A DNA stretch of 64,000 bases from Actinokineospora iranica (lineage in GTDB: Bacteria > Actinomycetota > Actinomycetes > Mycobacteriales > Pseudonocardiaceae). The position numbers were made by a program, and so were the translations under genes. The stretch lies in NCBI RefSeq assembly GCF_900101685.1, contig NZ_FMZZ01000017.1, positions 50,498-114,497 of the forward strand. Direction: 5' to 3'. The notes beneath the pieces were generated by a model, which saw only the letters and a program-made list of their open reading frames with translations, had not been told where the DNA came from and did no database searches. Within the stretch, counting starts at the first letter, position 1, and each line of letters starts with the position of its first letter. Of the stretch, positions 32,320 to 40,269 are shown piece by piece.

Positions 32320-33981
32320 ATGACTCGCGGACACTCGGAGGTGCGGGACCGGATCGAGCGGGCCGCCCGGGACGCCTTCGGCTGGTCGAGCCTGCGCCCG
32401 GAGCAGATCGAGGCGATCGACCGGCTCGTCGCGGGCGACGACGTGCTGGTCGTGCTTCCGACCGGAGCCGGGAAGTCGGCCGTCTACCAGGTGGCGACGC
32501 TGCTGCGGGACGGGCCGACCGTGGTCGTGTCCCCACTGATCGCCCTGCAGCACGACCAGGTGCTGGTGCTGGACGACAGCGCGGCCCCCGACGCGGTCGA
32601 GGTGAACTCGGCCCAGCGGGCGGGCGCGGCGGCCGACGCGTGGGCCGCGGTCGAGTCCGGCCGGGCCGCGTACGTGTTCCTCGCCCCCGAGCAGCTGGTC
32701 AGCGACGAGACGGTCGAGCGGGTCGCCGCGGCGCGGCCGGGGCTGGTCGTGGTGGACGAGGCGCACTGCGTGTCCGACTGGGGCCACGACTTCCGGCCCG
32801 ACTACCGGGCGCTGGCCGGGGTGATCCGGCGGCTGGGCAGGCCCCCGGTGGCGGCGCTGACCGCGACGGCGTCCGAGCCGGTCCGCCGCGACATCGTGGA
32901 GCGGCTGGGCCTGCGCGACCCCGCGGTCCTGGTCACCGGGTTCGACCGGCCCAACCTGTGGCTGGCCGCGCGCGGGTTCGGCGCGGCGGCGGACCGCGCG
33001 GACGCGGTGGTCGAGCACGTGCGCGCGGCGGAGGCGCCGGGGCTGCTGTACGTCCCGACGCGCAAGGCCGCGCACGAGTACGCCGACCGGCTCACCGCGG
33101 CCGGTTTGTCCGCCGCGGCGTTCCACGCCGGGATGAAGGCGGCCGACAAACGGGCCGTGCACGAGGGTTTCCTCGACGGGGACGTCGCGGTCGTCGTGGC
33201 GACCTCGGCGTTCGGGATGGGCATCGACAAGCCCGACGTGCGGTCGGTGACGCACGCGGCCTGCACCGACTCGCTGGACTCCTACTACCAGCAGATCGGG
33301 CGCGCGGGCCGCGACGGCGGGCCCGCGGCCGCGACCCTGTTCCACCGGCCGGAAGACCTGTCCCTGCAACGGTTCCTGAGCGTGCGCGGCATCGATGAGC
33401 AGGCCGCCCGCGCGGTGGCCGACCTGCTCGGCTCCGGTCCGCGCACGGCGGCCGAGGTGGCGGCGGAGACGGGGTGCTCGCGCCGGAAGGCCACCAGCCT
33501 GCTCAACCTGTTCGACCAGGCTGGGGTTTGCGCGGCCGACGGCGATGGCGTGCGGCTGACCGCCGATGCCGACCGGGCGCACGCGGCCGTGGTCGACCTG
33601 GCCCGGCGGCAGCGCGAGTTCGGGAACACCCGGCTGGCGATGATGCGCGAGTACGCCGAGACCCGCGACTGCCGCAGGCGGCTGCTGCTGGGCTACTTCG
33701 GCGATGTCAACGCGGACCCGTGCGGGCACTGCGACCGCTGCGCCGAGGGCGCGGCCACCCCGGCGGCCGCGGTGGCCGAGTCCGCCGGGGGCATCCCGCC
33801 GAACACCCGGGTCGAGCACACCGAGTGGGGCGCAGGCGTGGTGCTCGACGCCCGGCCGGACCGGGTGACCGTCCTGTTCGACCAGCACGGGTACCGCACG
33901 CTGTCCCTTGCCGCTGTCGAGGAAAACGACCTGCTGCGCACCGTCGACGCCGAGCCGGGTCAGCGCGGGGTGCCGCCGTAG
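32320..33981 (+). CDS. recQ: RecQ family ATP-dependent DNA helicase
   Basis: A 553-residue SF2 helicase: SLRPEQIEAID (motif 0), LPTGAGKSAVYQ (Walker A), VVSPLIALQHDQV, VVDEAHCVSDWGHDFRPDY (DEAH box and RecQ aromatic-rich loop), ALTATAS, ATSAFGMGIDKPDVRSV and QQIGRAGRDG. The zinc site is in the C-rich segment around DCRRRLLLGYFGD/DPCGHCDRC. Instead of an HRDC domain the C-terminus has a ~45-residue module (EHTEWGAGVVLDARPDRVTVLF) found in actinobacterial RecQs. It unwinds recombination and fork intermediates. GTG at 32341 is an alternative start. Its 3' end overlaps the convergent transporter gene by 22 bp. Confidence 0.9.
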   Translation: MTRGHSEVRDRIERAARDAFGWSSLRPEQIEAIDRLVAGDDVLVVLPTGAGKSAVYQVATLLRDGPTVVVSPLIALQHDQVLVLDDSAAPDAVEVNSAQRAGAAADAWAAVESGRAAYVFLAPEQLVSDETVERVAAARPGLVVVDEAHCVSDWGHDFRPDYRALAGVIRRLGRPPVAALTATASEPVRRDIVERLGLRDPAVLVTGFDRPNLWLAARGFGAAADRADAVVEHVRAAEAPGLLYVPTRKAAHEYADRLTAAGLSAAAFHAGMKAADKRAVHEGFLDGDVAVVVATSAFGMGIDKPDVRSVTHAACTDSLDSYYQQIGRAGRDGGPAAATLFHRPEDLSLQRFLSVRGIDEQAARAVADLLGSGPRTAAEVAAETGCSRRKATSLLNLFDQAGVCAADGDGVRLTADADRAHAAVVDLARRQREFGNTRLAMMREYAETRDCRRRLLLGYFGDVNADPCGHCDRCAEGAATPAAAVAESAGGIPPNTRVEHTEWGAGVVLDARPDRVTVLFDQHGYRTLSLAAVEENDLLRTVDAEPGQRGVPP

Positions 33982-34946
33982 CGGGCCAGGACGGCGGCGC
34001 GCAGGTCCTGGTCGGAGCGCGGCACCGGCTCGATGAAGACCTCGCTGACGTCGCCGTTGAGCTCCCGCAACTCGCCCGCGAGCCGGACGCACACCCGTTC
34101 CAGGTCGCCCGCGGTGAGCGTGTCGTCGAAGTCGACGCGGGCGCAGACGAGGACGCTGTCCGCGCCGATCAGCATCGTCTGCAGGTCGACCAGCGCGTCC
34201 ACCTCCGGCGCGCCGGACAGGGTGTCGCGGATGGCGTAGACCAGGTCCGGGGCGGCCTGCCTGCCGATCAGCAGGCCCGCGTTGACCCGGCCGAGCATGA
34301 ACGCGACCCCGGCCAGCAGCATCCCGATCGCGATGGAGGCCAGCCCGTCCCACAACGACGACCCGGTGAGCTGGTGCAGCCCGACCCCGGCGAAGGCGAG
34401 CAGCACCCCGCACAGCGCGGCGGAGTCCTCGAAGAGCACCGTGGTCGATGTCGGGTCGTCGCCGTGGCGGACCTGGGCGCGAAAGCGCCGGTCCTGCTCG
34501 GCGGCCTCGTGGCGGGTCTGCCGCACGGCTTGGGACAGCGACACCGACTCGAGGGTGAACGCCACCGCGAGCACCACGTACGCCACGACCGGCGAGGTCT
34601 GGTCGACCGCCTCGCCGAACACGGTCGTGACCCCCTGGTAGAAGGCGAACATCGAGCCCGAGGCAAAGATCGATACCGCGGCGAGCAGCGACCAGAAGTA
34701 CCGCGCCTTGCCGTAGCCGAACGGGTGGGTGCGGTCGGCAGGCCGCCGGGACGACCGCAGCGCGGTCAGCAGGAAGATCTCGGTGAGCGTGTCGGCGACC
34801 GAGTGCGCCGCCTCAGACAGCATCGCCCCGGACCCGGTGATCAGGCCCGCGACGAGTTTGAGCACGGCGATCAGCAGGTTGACCGAGCCCGCGAGCAGCA
34901 CGGTCAGCAGGCTCTCACCGCTGCCGCCCTCGCCGTCCCGCGCCAC
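33960..34946 (-). CDS. Cation diffusion facilitator (CDF) transporter
   Basis: A 328-residue transporter from the GTG at 34946. Six membrane helices hold the family sites: SEAAHSVADTLTE in helix 2 (H-x3-D), PFGYGKARYFWSLLAAVSIF after helix 2, and TTVLFEDSAALCGVLLAFAG in helix 5 (Asp-based site). A cytoplasmic C-terminal domain (~245-328) begins with APEVDALVDLQTMLIGADSVLVCARVDFDD. These export Zn, Mn or Fe in exchange for protons; the DSAALCG pattern resembles non-zinc members, but the metal is uncertain. It overlaps recQ tail-to-tail. Confidence 0.88.
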   Translation of the reverse strand: MARDGEGGSGESLLTVLLAGSVNLLIAVLKLVAGLITGSGAMLSEAAHSVADTLTEIFLLTALRSSRRPADRTHPFGYGKARYFWSLLAAVSIFASGSMFAFYQGVTTVFGEAVDQTSPVVAYVVLAVAFTLESVSLSQAVRQTRHEAAEQDRRFRAQVRHGDDPTSTTVLFEDSAALCGVLLAFAGVGLHQLTGSSLWDGLASIAIGMLLAGVAFMLGRVNAGLLIGRQAAPDLVYAIRDTLSGAPEVDALVDLQTMLIGADSVLVCARVDFDDTLTAGDLERVCVRLAGELRELNGDVSEVFIEPVPRSDQDLRAAVLARYGGTPR

Positions 34947-35085
34947 CGGCCGATCGTAAGGACATTCGCGCCCGCCCGCCTCATGGCCGCCGTCGCGAGT
35001 AGACGCACCGTCAACGAAGTGTGCACCGGGCGTCAACGACAACCGGGGACCTGGTCGGTACCGTGAGGACCGCATCAGCACCCGC

Positions 35086-35105
35086 AGGAAAGGCAGAAAA
35101 CGATC
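35086..35105 (+). promoter_or_regulatory. Ribosome site with apparent ATC start codon (lipoprotein gene)
   Basis: AGGAAAGG at 35086-35093 is followed 9 nt later by ATC at 35103. In this frame a stop (TGA, 35064) lies upstream and no ATG, GTG or TTG occurs before 35544, yet the signal peptide begins right after the ATC. Confidence 0.55.
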
Positions 35106-35750
35106 AACCGCACACGTATCGCGCTCCTGGCGGTCCTCGGCGCGGCGACGCTGGCCGTTTCCGCTTGCGGCGAGGGGGAAACCGCGCAGCCGCCGACCTC
35201 GACGGGCGCAGCCGCCACGAGCACGGCCGAGACCACCACCGCCGCCAGCACCACCGCGGGCGACGACGCCCCGGCAAGCGACGCCCCGGCGGCCAACGCC
35301 CAGACGACCCCGCCCGGCACGAAGCTCAAGGTCGGCGAACGGGCCGTCGTCGCGCACAAGTCCGGCAAGAAGTCCGGCACCGTCGCGATCACCGTCACGG
35401 CCATCGAGAAGGGCGACGAAGCCCAGTTCAAGGCCAAGTTCGGCGACAAGGCCAAGGACATCGTTCCCTACTACATCCGCTTCACCGTCGAGAACGTCGA
35501 CGGCGGCGACCTGTCGAGCACGTCCGCTCCCTACCTGAGCGCGGTGGACGCGGGCGGCCGCGGCACCGGCGTCGTCATCAGCGGCGAGCTGGACGACTGC
35601 GAGCGCGAGAGCGCGCCGCGCGAGTTCTCCAGTGTCGGCGCGAAGTACCAAAGCTGCCGGTTGCAGGGCGGCACGGCGAAAATCGAGGTCGCGGGCGCGG
35701 AGTACGACGAGGACAGCTACAAGGACAACCCGATCGTCTGGACCCCGTGA
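35103..35750 (+). CDS. Secreted lipoprotein with DUF4352-like domain, ATC start
   Basis: A 215-residue lipoprotein: basic NRTR, hydrophobic IALLAVLGAATLAVSA and a lipobox Cys (AVSAC) at residue ~22. A Thr/Ala/Ser-rich linker (~25-65) is followed by a beta-rich domain (LKVGERAVVAHKSGK, VAITVTAIEKGD, YYIRFTVENVDGGDLS), similar in style to DUF4352 proteins. Two Cys (ELDDC and YQSC) may pair. The complete signal peptide starts at ATC, since no usual initiator is available in frame. The protein is placed at the outer face of the membrane; function unknown. Confidence 0.75.
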   Translation: MNRTRIALLAVLGAATLAVSACGEGETAQPPTSTGAAATSTAETTTAASTTAGDDAPASDAPAANAQTTPPGTKLKVGERAVVAHKSGKKSGTVAITVTAIEKGDEAQFKAKFGDKAKDIVPYYIRFTVENVDGGDLSSTSAPYLSAVDAGGRGTGVVISGELDDCERESAPREFSSVGAKYQSCRLQGGTAKIEVAGAEYDEDSYKDNPIVWTP

Positions 35751-35830
35751 CCTCGTCCGGGTGACCGCGCTCGTCCGCGCTCGTCCACGCGCGGTCCTTC
35801 TGACACACTCGAAAGACGCCGGTCAGGGGA

Positions 35831-36889
35831 GTGCGTGTGGACGAGCCAGGTCAGCCGAGACAGCCGAGGCCCCGGCTGGCCGATGTGGTCGCCAACGCCG
35901 TCGGCCCGCAGCCCAAGCACGCCATGGGTTATCTGAACCCCGTGGGCGAGAACAGGTTCGGCAGCGACGGGTCCGGCTACATCGCGACGATGAAGCTGTC
36001 GACCGCCACCGTGGACGTGGCCGAGTTGGACGAGGGCACCGAGGACATCCTGTCCTACGACCGCTGCGAGACCGCGGACGCGAACATCGGCCAGATCAAC
36101 ATGATCACCGCGTCGTCGTTCTGCGGTCTCAACGGTGCGCTGTGGGGCTACCACTTGGCGCAAGCCGAGGATCTCCGGGCAGCCCCGCTGGCGCACTCAG
36201 CCGACCTGTTCACCGCCGAGGAGCTGGCCGGGTTCTCCGACGAGGAACAGCGCCGCGTCAAGGCGGGTTTTCCGGTCTACGACGCGAGTCCGCTGCTGGA
36301 AGCCACCGAGCGGCTGTTCGGCCGGGTGGACAAGCGCCACCGGCGGCATCCGCCGCTGCCCGGCGCGCATGTCGTGTGCGCCAACAAGAACAGCACGGTT
36401 CGCGGCCCGGCCTACGCGTGGGGCGTGCTGGCCATCGCCATCGCGAAAGACCCGGAGCGGGACAGCAACCTGTTCATCAAGGACTGCGGAAAGTTCACCG
36501 CCTACGCCAGCGCGGCGCACCCCGGCGAGGTCGTGCCGACCGCGGACCAGGTGGAGCTGCTGCTGACCGACCACCGCAACGCCGTCGTGAAGAGCATCGC
36601 GTTGTGCGGGCAGAACTACGACAGCGTCGAGTACGCCGAGGTGTTCGTCTCGGCCAAGGCCGTCTACGCGGGGCCGACGGAGGTGGCCTGCGCGCTGGCG
36701 TGCGCGCCGTACGTCCTGCTCGCCGAGGAGACCGTCCCGACCCGGCACGGCGTGCAACTGCCCCCGGAAGCGCTGCTGGACCTGTCGCTGCGCGAGTGGG
36801 AAGACCTGGTGTGGCCGGACCAGGACCTCGTGGTGGAACCCGTGGGGCGCGACGGCGTCCTCGTGGTCGGTCCCGCGAAACTCACCTGA
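35831..36889 (+). CDS. hdcA: Histidine decarboxylase, pyruvoyl type
   Basis: A 352-residue proenzyme (GTG start; GTG at 35837 also possible) that matches the pyruvoyl-dependent histidine decarboxylases of Lactobacillus and Clostridium. It has GYLNPVGENRFGSDGSGYI, TVDVAELDEGTEDILSYDR, DANIGQINMITASSFCG and ALWGYHLA. Self-cleavage is expected between Ser95 and Ser96 in T-A-S-S-F, making a beta chain and an alpha chain with N-terminal pyruvoyl. The reaction is histidine to histamine and CO2. A dedicated antiporter (HdcP-like) is not seen beside it. It overlaps kynU tail-to-tail by 8 bp. Confidence 0.85.
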   Translation: MRVDEPGQPRQPRPRLADVVANAVGPQPKHAMGYLNPVGENRFGSDGSGYIATMKLSTATVDVAELDEGTEDILSYDRCETADANIGQINMITASSFCGLNGALWGYHLAQAEDLRAAPLAHSADLFTAEELAGFSDEEQRRVKAGFPVYDASPLLEATERLFGRVDKRHRRHPPLPGAHVVCANKNSTVRGPAYAWGVLAIAIAKDPERDSNLFIKDCGKFTAYASAAHPGEVVPTADQVELLLTDHRNAVVKSIALCGQNYDSVEYAEVFVSAKAVYAGPTEVACALACAPYVLLAEETVPTRHGVQLPPEALLDLSLREWEDLVWPDQDLVVEPVGRDGVLVVGPAKLT

Positions 36890-38054
36890 CCAGGGCCGCA
36901 TCCCCCAACGCCGCCATCGCGGCGCGCAGCTGGTCGTCGCGCAGGTAGGGCGCGGGTCCGAAGCGGAGGCAGTCGCCCCGGCTGTCGGTGAGCACGCCGC
37001 GCTCGGCCAGCGCCCGCTGGAACTCCGCGGCCCGCGGCGCGCGCAGGGCGAGGAAGCCGCCGAACGCGGCGCGCGGGGAGTCCCGGTCGCGGGCGGCCAC
37101 CGCCGAGGACAGGTCCAGGGCGTCGAACTCGGCGGCGAGAAGGTCGTTCTGGCGCAGGGAAACCGCGCGCAGCGTCTCCGGGGTGAGGCCGTGCTCGGCG
37201 AAGAAGTCGAGGACGCGGGCGGCGCGGTAGTGGCTGGTCGGGTCGTACGTCGCGCCCGCGAACCGGGCCGCGCCGGGGCCGTAGGCGACGCGCGCGGGGT
37301 CGTCCCGGTCGGCGAGGGCGGCGAACTCGGCGAACCAGCCGGTCACCACCGGACGCGCCGCGTGCGCGTGCGGGGGCACGCGCAGGAAGCAGTTGCCCTC
37401 GCCGAGCTGGAGGTACTTGTACCCGCCGCCGACGATCCAGGCGGTGGACAATCCCATGGCGGGCAAGGAGAACGGGACGACGCCCAGCGCGTGGTAGACG
37501 TCCACCAGCAGTTCCACGCCGTGCCTGCCGCACACCGGCGCCAGCGCGCCGAGGTCGGGCACGATCCTGGCGTCGGCGAACAACACCGACGACACCAGGA
37601 CCGCAGCGACGCGACTGTCCACTTGGGACGCCAGGCGCTCGGCCAGGGTGCGCGCCGGACGCGCCGGGACGCGCACGACCTCGACGCCCGCTTCCGTGAG
37701 CCTGCCGAGCTGCCTGCGCAGGGTGTGGAACTCGCCGTCGGTCGTGACCAGCCGGGGCCGCCCGCGAAGGTCCACGGCGGACAGGAAGCGGATGACGAGT
37801 TCGTGCGTGCTCGCGCCGAGCGCGACCACGCCGCCCGGGTCGCCGAGAAGCGCGGCGAACCCGGCCCGCACCCGGTCCGCCTTGGCGAAGGCGCGCTCCC
37901 ACTTGGCGTCCACCGCGTCCGCGGCGTCGGAGAACGCCTCGACGTGGCCCGCCAGCGCCACGTCCGGCCACGCCTGGTGCGAGTGCCCGGTGAGCAGCAG
38001 CCGCTCGGCGACCCGGAACCGACTGTAGTGCGGCGCGAGCTCTTCCGGCCTCAC
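36882..38054 (-). CDS. kynU: Kynureninase-like PLP enzyme
   Basis: A 390-residue fold-type I PLP enzyme. Its GTG overlaps the stop of the tryptophan dioxygenase gene (GTGA), so the pair is translationally coupled. GVVALGASTHELVIRFLSAV (PLP phosphate cup), LLVDVYHALGVVPFSL (Asp strand) and WIVGGGYKYLQLGEGNCFL (Schiff-base Lys in GGYKYL) mark the kynureninase group, as do YDPTSHYRAARVLDFF and the C-terminal LRFGPAPYL. It cleaves kynurenine to anthranilate and alanine. The N-formylkynurenine formamidase that would link the two steps is not in the window. Confidence 0.88.
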   Translation of the reverse strand: MRPEELAPHYSRFRVAERLLLTGHSHQAWPDVALAGHVEAFSDAADAVDAKWERAFAKADRVRAGFAALLGDPGGVVALGASTHELVIRFLSAVDLRGRPRLVTTDGEFHTLRRQLGRLTEAGVEVVRVPARPARTLAERLASQVDSRVAAVLVSSVLFADARIVPDLGALAPVCGRHGVELLVDVYHALGVVPFSLPAMGLSTAWIVGGGYKYLQLGEGNCFLRVPPHAHAARPVVTGWFAEFAALADRDDPARVAYGPGAARFAGATYDPTSHYRAARVLDFFAEHGLTPETLRAVSLRQNDLLAAEFDALDLSSAVAARDRDSPRAAFGGFLALRAPRAAEFQRALAERGVLTDSRGDCLRFGPAPYLRDDQLRAAMAALGDAALVR

Positions 38055-38881
38055 AGCTCGCTCCGCACGGCCCACAGGTCGGGGAACGCGGGCGCGAACA
38101 GGGTGCCGCGCAGGTACTCCGCGCCCGGCGAGCCGCCGGTGCCCGGTTTCGCGCCGATGGTCCGCTCGACCATCTTCACGTGCCGGTACCGCCACTCCTG
38201 CACGCCCTCGTCCAGGTCGACCAAGTGCTCGGCGACCGAGGCAGGGCCCGCGTCGTCGGCGTAGACCGCCAGCAGGACCCGGTGCAGCGCGGGCGAGGGA
38301 ACCACGGGCGCGGACACGTCCCGCTCCAGGGACTCGGCGGGCACGGCGTAGCCGTGGGCGGCGAGATAGGCCAGGAACGAGTCGTAGAGCGAGGGCCGGG
38401 CCATGGCCTCGGCGATCCGGGCGCGCTGCGCGCCGCCCTCGGCGTACGGCGCGAGCGCGCGCTCGTCCCGGCGGCCGAGCACCGCCTCCAGCTCCCGGAA
38501 CTGGGCGGACTGGAACCCGCTGGCCGCGTCGAGCCGTGCCCGGAAGCCGGTGAACTGGCGCGGGGTCATCGTCTCCAGCACGTCGATCTGCGCCACGATC
38601 ACCTTCAGGATCGTCAGCACCCGGCGCAGCGTGCGCACGGCGTGCGCGGTGTCGCCGTCGGCGAGCACGGCCTGCAGCCGCGCCAACTCGTGCAGCAACT
38701 GCTTGAACCACAGCTCGTAGACTTGGTGGACGACGATGAACAGCATCTCGTCGTGCTCGTCGGAGCGGGGCCGCTGCGCGCCCAGCACCTCGTCCAGGGC
38801 GAGGTAGGAGGTGTAGGTCAGGGCCGGGGCGGACTCGTCGGCCAGGTCGGTCGAGTCGGTCGAGTCGGTCAGGTCGGTCAC
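38051..38881 (-). CDS. kynA: Tryptophan 2,3-dioxygenase
   Basis: A 276-residue heme dioxygenase: LTYTSYLALDEVL, HDEMLFIVVHQVYELWFKQLLHEL (heme distal region with the Tyr/Phe/His pocket), TPRQFTGFRARLDAASGFQSAQFRELE (substrate loop) and VQEWRYRHVKMVERTIGAKPGTGGSPG, with the proximal heme His in RYRHV. It opens the indole ring of tryptophan to N-formylkynurenine. GTG start; the N-terminus has a small Thr-Asp-Ser repeat. It begins a two-gene kynurenine operon with kynU and may serve catabolism or secondary metabolite supply. Confidence 0.92.
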   Translation of the reverse strand: MTDLTDSTDSTDLADESAPALTYTSYLALDEVLGAQRPRSDEHDEMLFIVVHQVYELWFKQLLHELARLQAVLADGDTAHAVRTLRRVLTILKVIVAQIDVLETMTPRQFTGFRARLDAASGFQSAQFRELEAVLGRRDERALAPYAEGGAQRARIAEAMARPSLYDSFLAYLAAHGYAVPAESLERDVSAPVVPSPALHRVLLAVYADDAGPASVAEHLVDLDEGVQEWRYRHVKMVERTIGAKPGTGGSPGAEYLRGTLFAPAFPDLWAVRSEL

Positions 38882-39044
38882 GGTGCCGTCGCTTCCGTCT
38901 GGGTCGGCTCCGCCGGGGTCTCCTGCGCGGAGCTAGGTCCATCGAACAACGCCCCGGCCGCGCGCGGCCACCCGAGCAGCCGCCGAGAACCGTCTCCGGA
39001 ACCTCTTTGGTCGGACTGTCGGTGCTCCTTGAGATCATGGGCCC

Positions 39045-39617
39045 ATGACCGACGACGCGTTCTGGCACCTGATCGGCCGAGCGGTGGAGCAGCCGGGCGA
39101 CCGTGACGAGCGAGCCGACTGGCTCACCGAGGAGCTGACGCGCCTTCCGGTGGCCCAGATAGTCGACTTCGCGCGCAAGCTCTCCGCGGTCCGCCTGCGG
39201 GCGGACACCTGGGCGATGTGGGCGGCGGCCAACGTCGTCTACCGCGGCTCGTGCTCCGACGACAGCTTCTGGTACTTCCAGCTCTGGCTGCTCACCCTCG
39301 GCCGCGCCGAGTTCGACCGCGTCGTCGCCGACCCGGACACCCTCGCCGACGTCCCCGCCGTGCGCTCGCTGGCCGCGCGCCCGATGCGCGAGTGGGCGGA
39401 CCAGGACTGGCCGGAGTGGGAGAGCCTGGACTACGCCGCGCACGAGGCGCACCAGGAGGTCACCGGGCAGGAGTGCGGGCTGGAGCAGCTGCTCGACCTG
39501 CCGCAGTGCCCGGAGCCCGCTGGCCCGCCGCTGGACCCGGCCGAGCACCCCGCCGCGCTGCCCCGGCTCACGGCGCTGTTCGCGCCCGCTCCCATGGAGC
39601 TGACCGGCCTGCCCTGA
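39045..39617 (+). CDS. DUF4240 domain protein
   Basis: A 190-residue protein of the DUF4240 family: TDDAFWHLIGRAVEQPGDRDERADWLTEELTRLPVAQI, then a Trp/Tyr-rich middle (WAMWAAANVVYRGSCSDDSFWYFQLWLL) and LGRAEFDRVVADPDTLAD. The family is widespread in actinobacteria, where it often appears near toxin immunity genes; function not established. It is divergent from the kynurenine operon and the ATG is well placed. Confidence 0.85.
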   Translation: MTDDAFWHLIGRAVEQPGDRDERADWLTEELTRLPVAQIVDFARKLSAVRLRADTWAMWAAANVVYRGSCSDDSFWYFQLWLLTLGRAEFDRVVADPDTLADVPAVRSLAARPMREWADQDWPEWESLDYAAHEAHQEVTGQECGLEQLLDLPQCPEPAGPPLDPAEHPAALPRLTALFAPAPMELTGLP

Positions 39618-39751
39618 ATCGCCCGCCAGGCCGATCAGATCCGCCCGTCGACCGCCTCCGCGAGAGCGCCCGCCGCGCCGAGTCCCAGCCGCCCAGGGCA
39701 CCGCGCATTTCGCTGGAAGGAAAACAGGGTCCGGCTTGTTACCGTGGTGTG

Positions 39752-40234
39752 GTGAACGTCGAGGTGACCCCGCTGCCGGGGATCGGAACACGCCAGGACT
39801 TCGTGTCGCGGTCGGGGCGGCGGATCGGGGTGATCACCCATCGGGACGGGCACGTCGACCTGATCGTGTCCAAGCAGGAGGATCCGGACGCCTGCGTGGC
39901 GTCGATTCCGCTCTCCGCGGAGGAATCCGGGGCGCTGGCCAACCTGCTCGGGGCGCCGCACCTGGTGGCGCAGCTGGCGGAGCAGCACCGGGAGGTGACC
40001 GGCGTGACGACCCGGCAGCTTCCGCTCGCGCCCGGCTCCCCCTATGCCGGGCGGACTCTGGGCGACACGGCGCTGCGCACCCGCACGGCGGTGTCGGTGG
40101 TGGCGGTGGTGCGCGCCGGGATTGTGCACCCGTCACCGCGACCGGATTTCCTCTTGGCCGGGGGCGACATCTTGGTCACGGTCGGCACGGCGGAGGGCCT
40201 CACGGCGGCCGTCGACGTGCTCGAGCGCGGCTGA
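39752..40234 (+). CDS. Cation:proton antiporter regulatory subunit (TrkA-C domain)
   Basis: A 160-residue protein with an N-terminal ~70-residue domain (VTPLPGIGTRQDFVSRSGRRIGVITHRDG) and a C-terminal RCK_C/TrkA-C domain (LPLAPGSPYAGRTLGDTALRTRTAVSVVAVVRAG). This is the layout of KhtT/YhaT-type subunits that gate K+/H+ antiporters, possibly by c-di-AMP or pH. GTG start at 39752. The antiporter gene follows 35 bp later, so they form one unit. Confidence 0.88.
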   Translation: MNVEVTPLPGIGTRQDFVSRSGRRIGVITHRDGHVDLIVSKQEDPDACVASIPLSAEESGALANLLGAPHLVAQLAEQHREVTGVTTRQLPLAPGSPYAGRTLGDTALRTRTAVSVVAVVRAGIVHPSPRPDFLLAGGDILVTVGTAEGLTAAVDVLERG

Positions 40235-40269
40235 ACCTCGACGCCGGACCACCGTAGGAAAGCGGATAC

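Noticed and set aside
32280..32340. Two 18-bp direct repeats (CACAT-ACTCGCGGACAC) around the recQ start
   Set aside because: Short, not symmetrical, and explained by repeated Thr-Arg-Gly-His codons upstream and at the start of the gene; no regulatory meaning can be supported.
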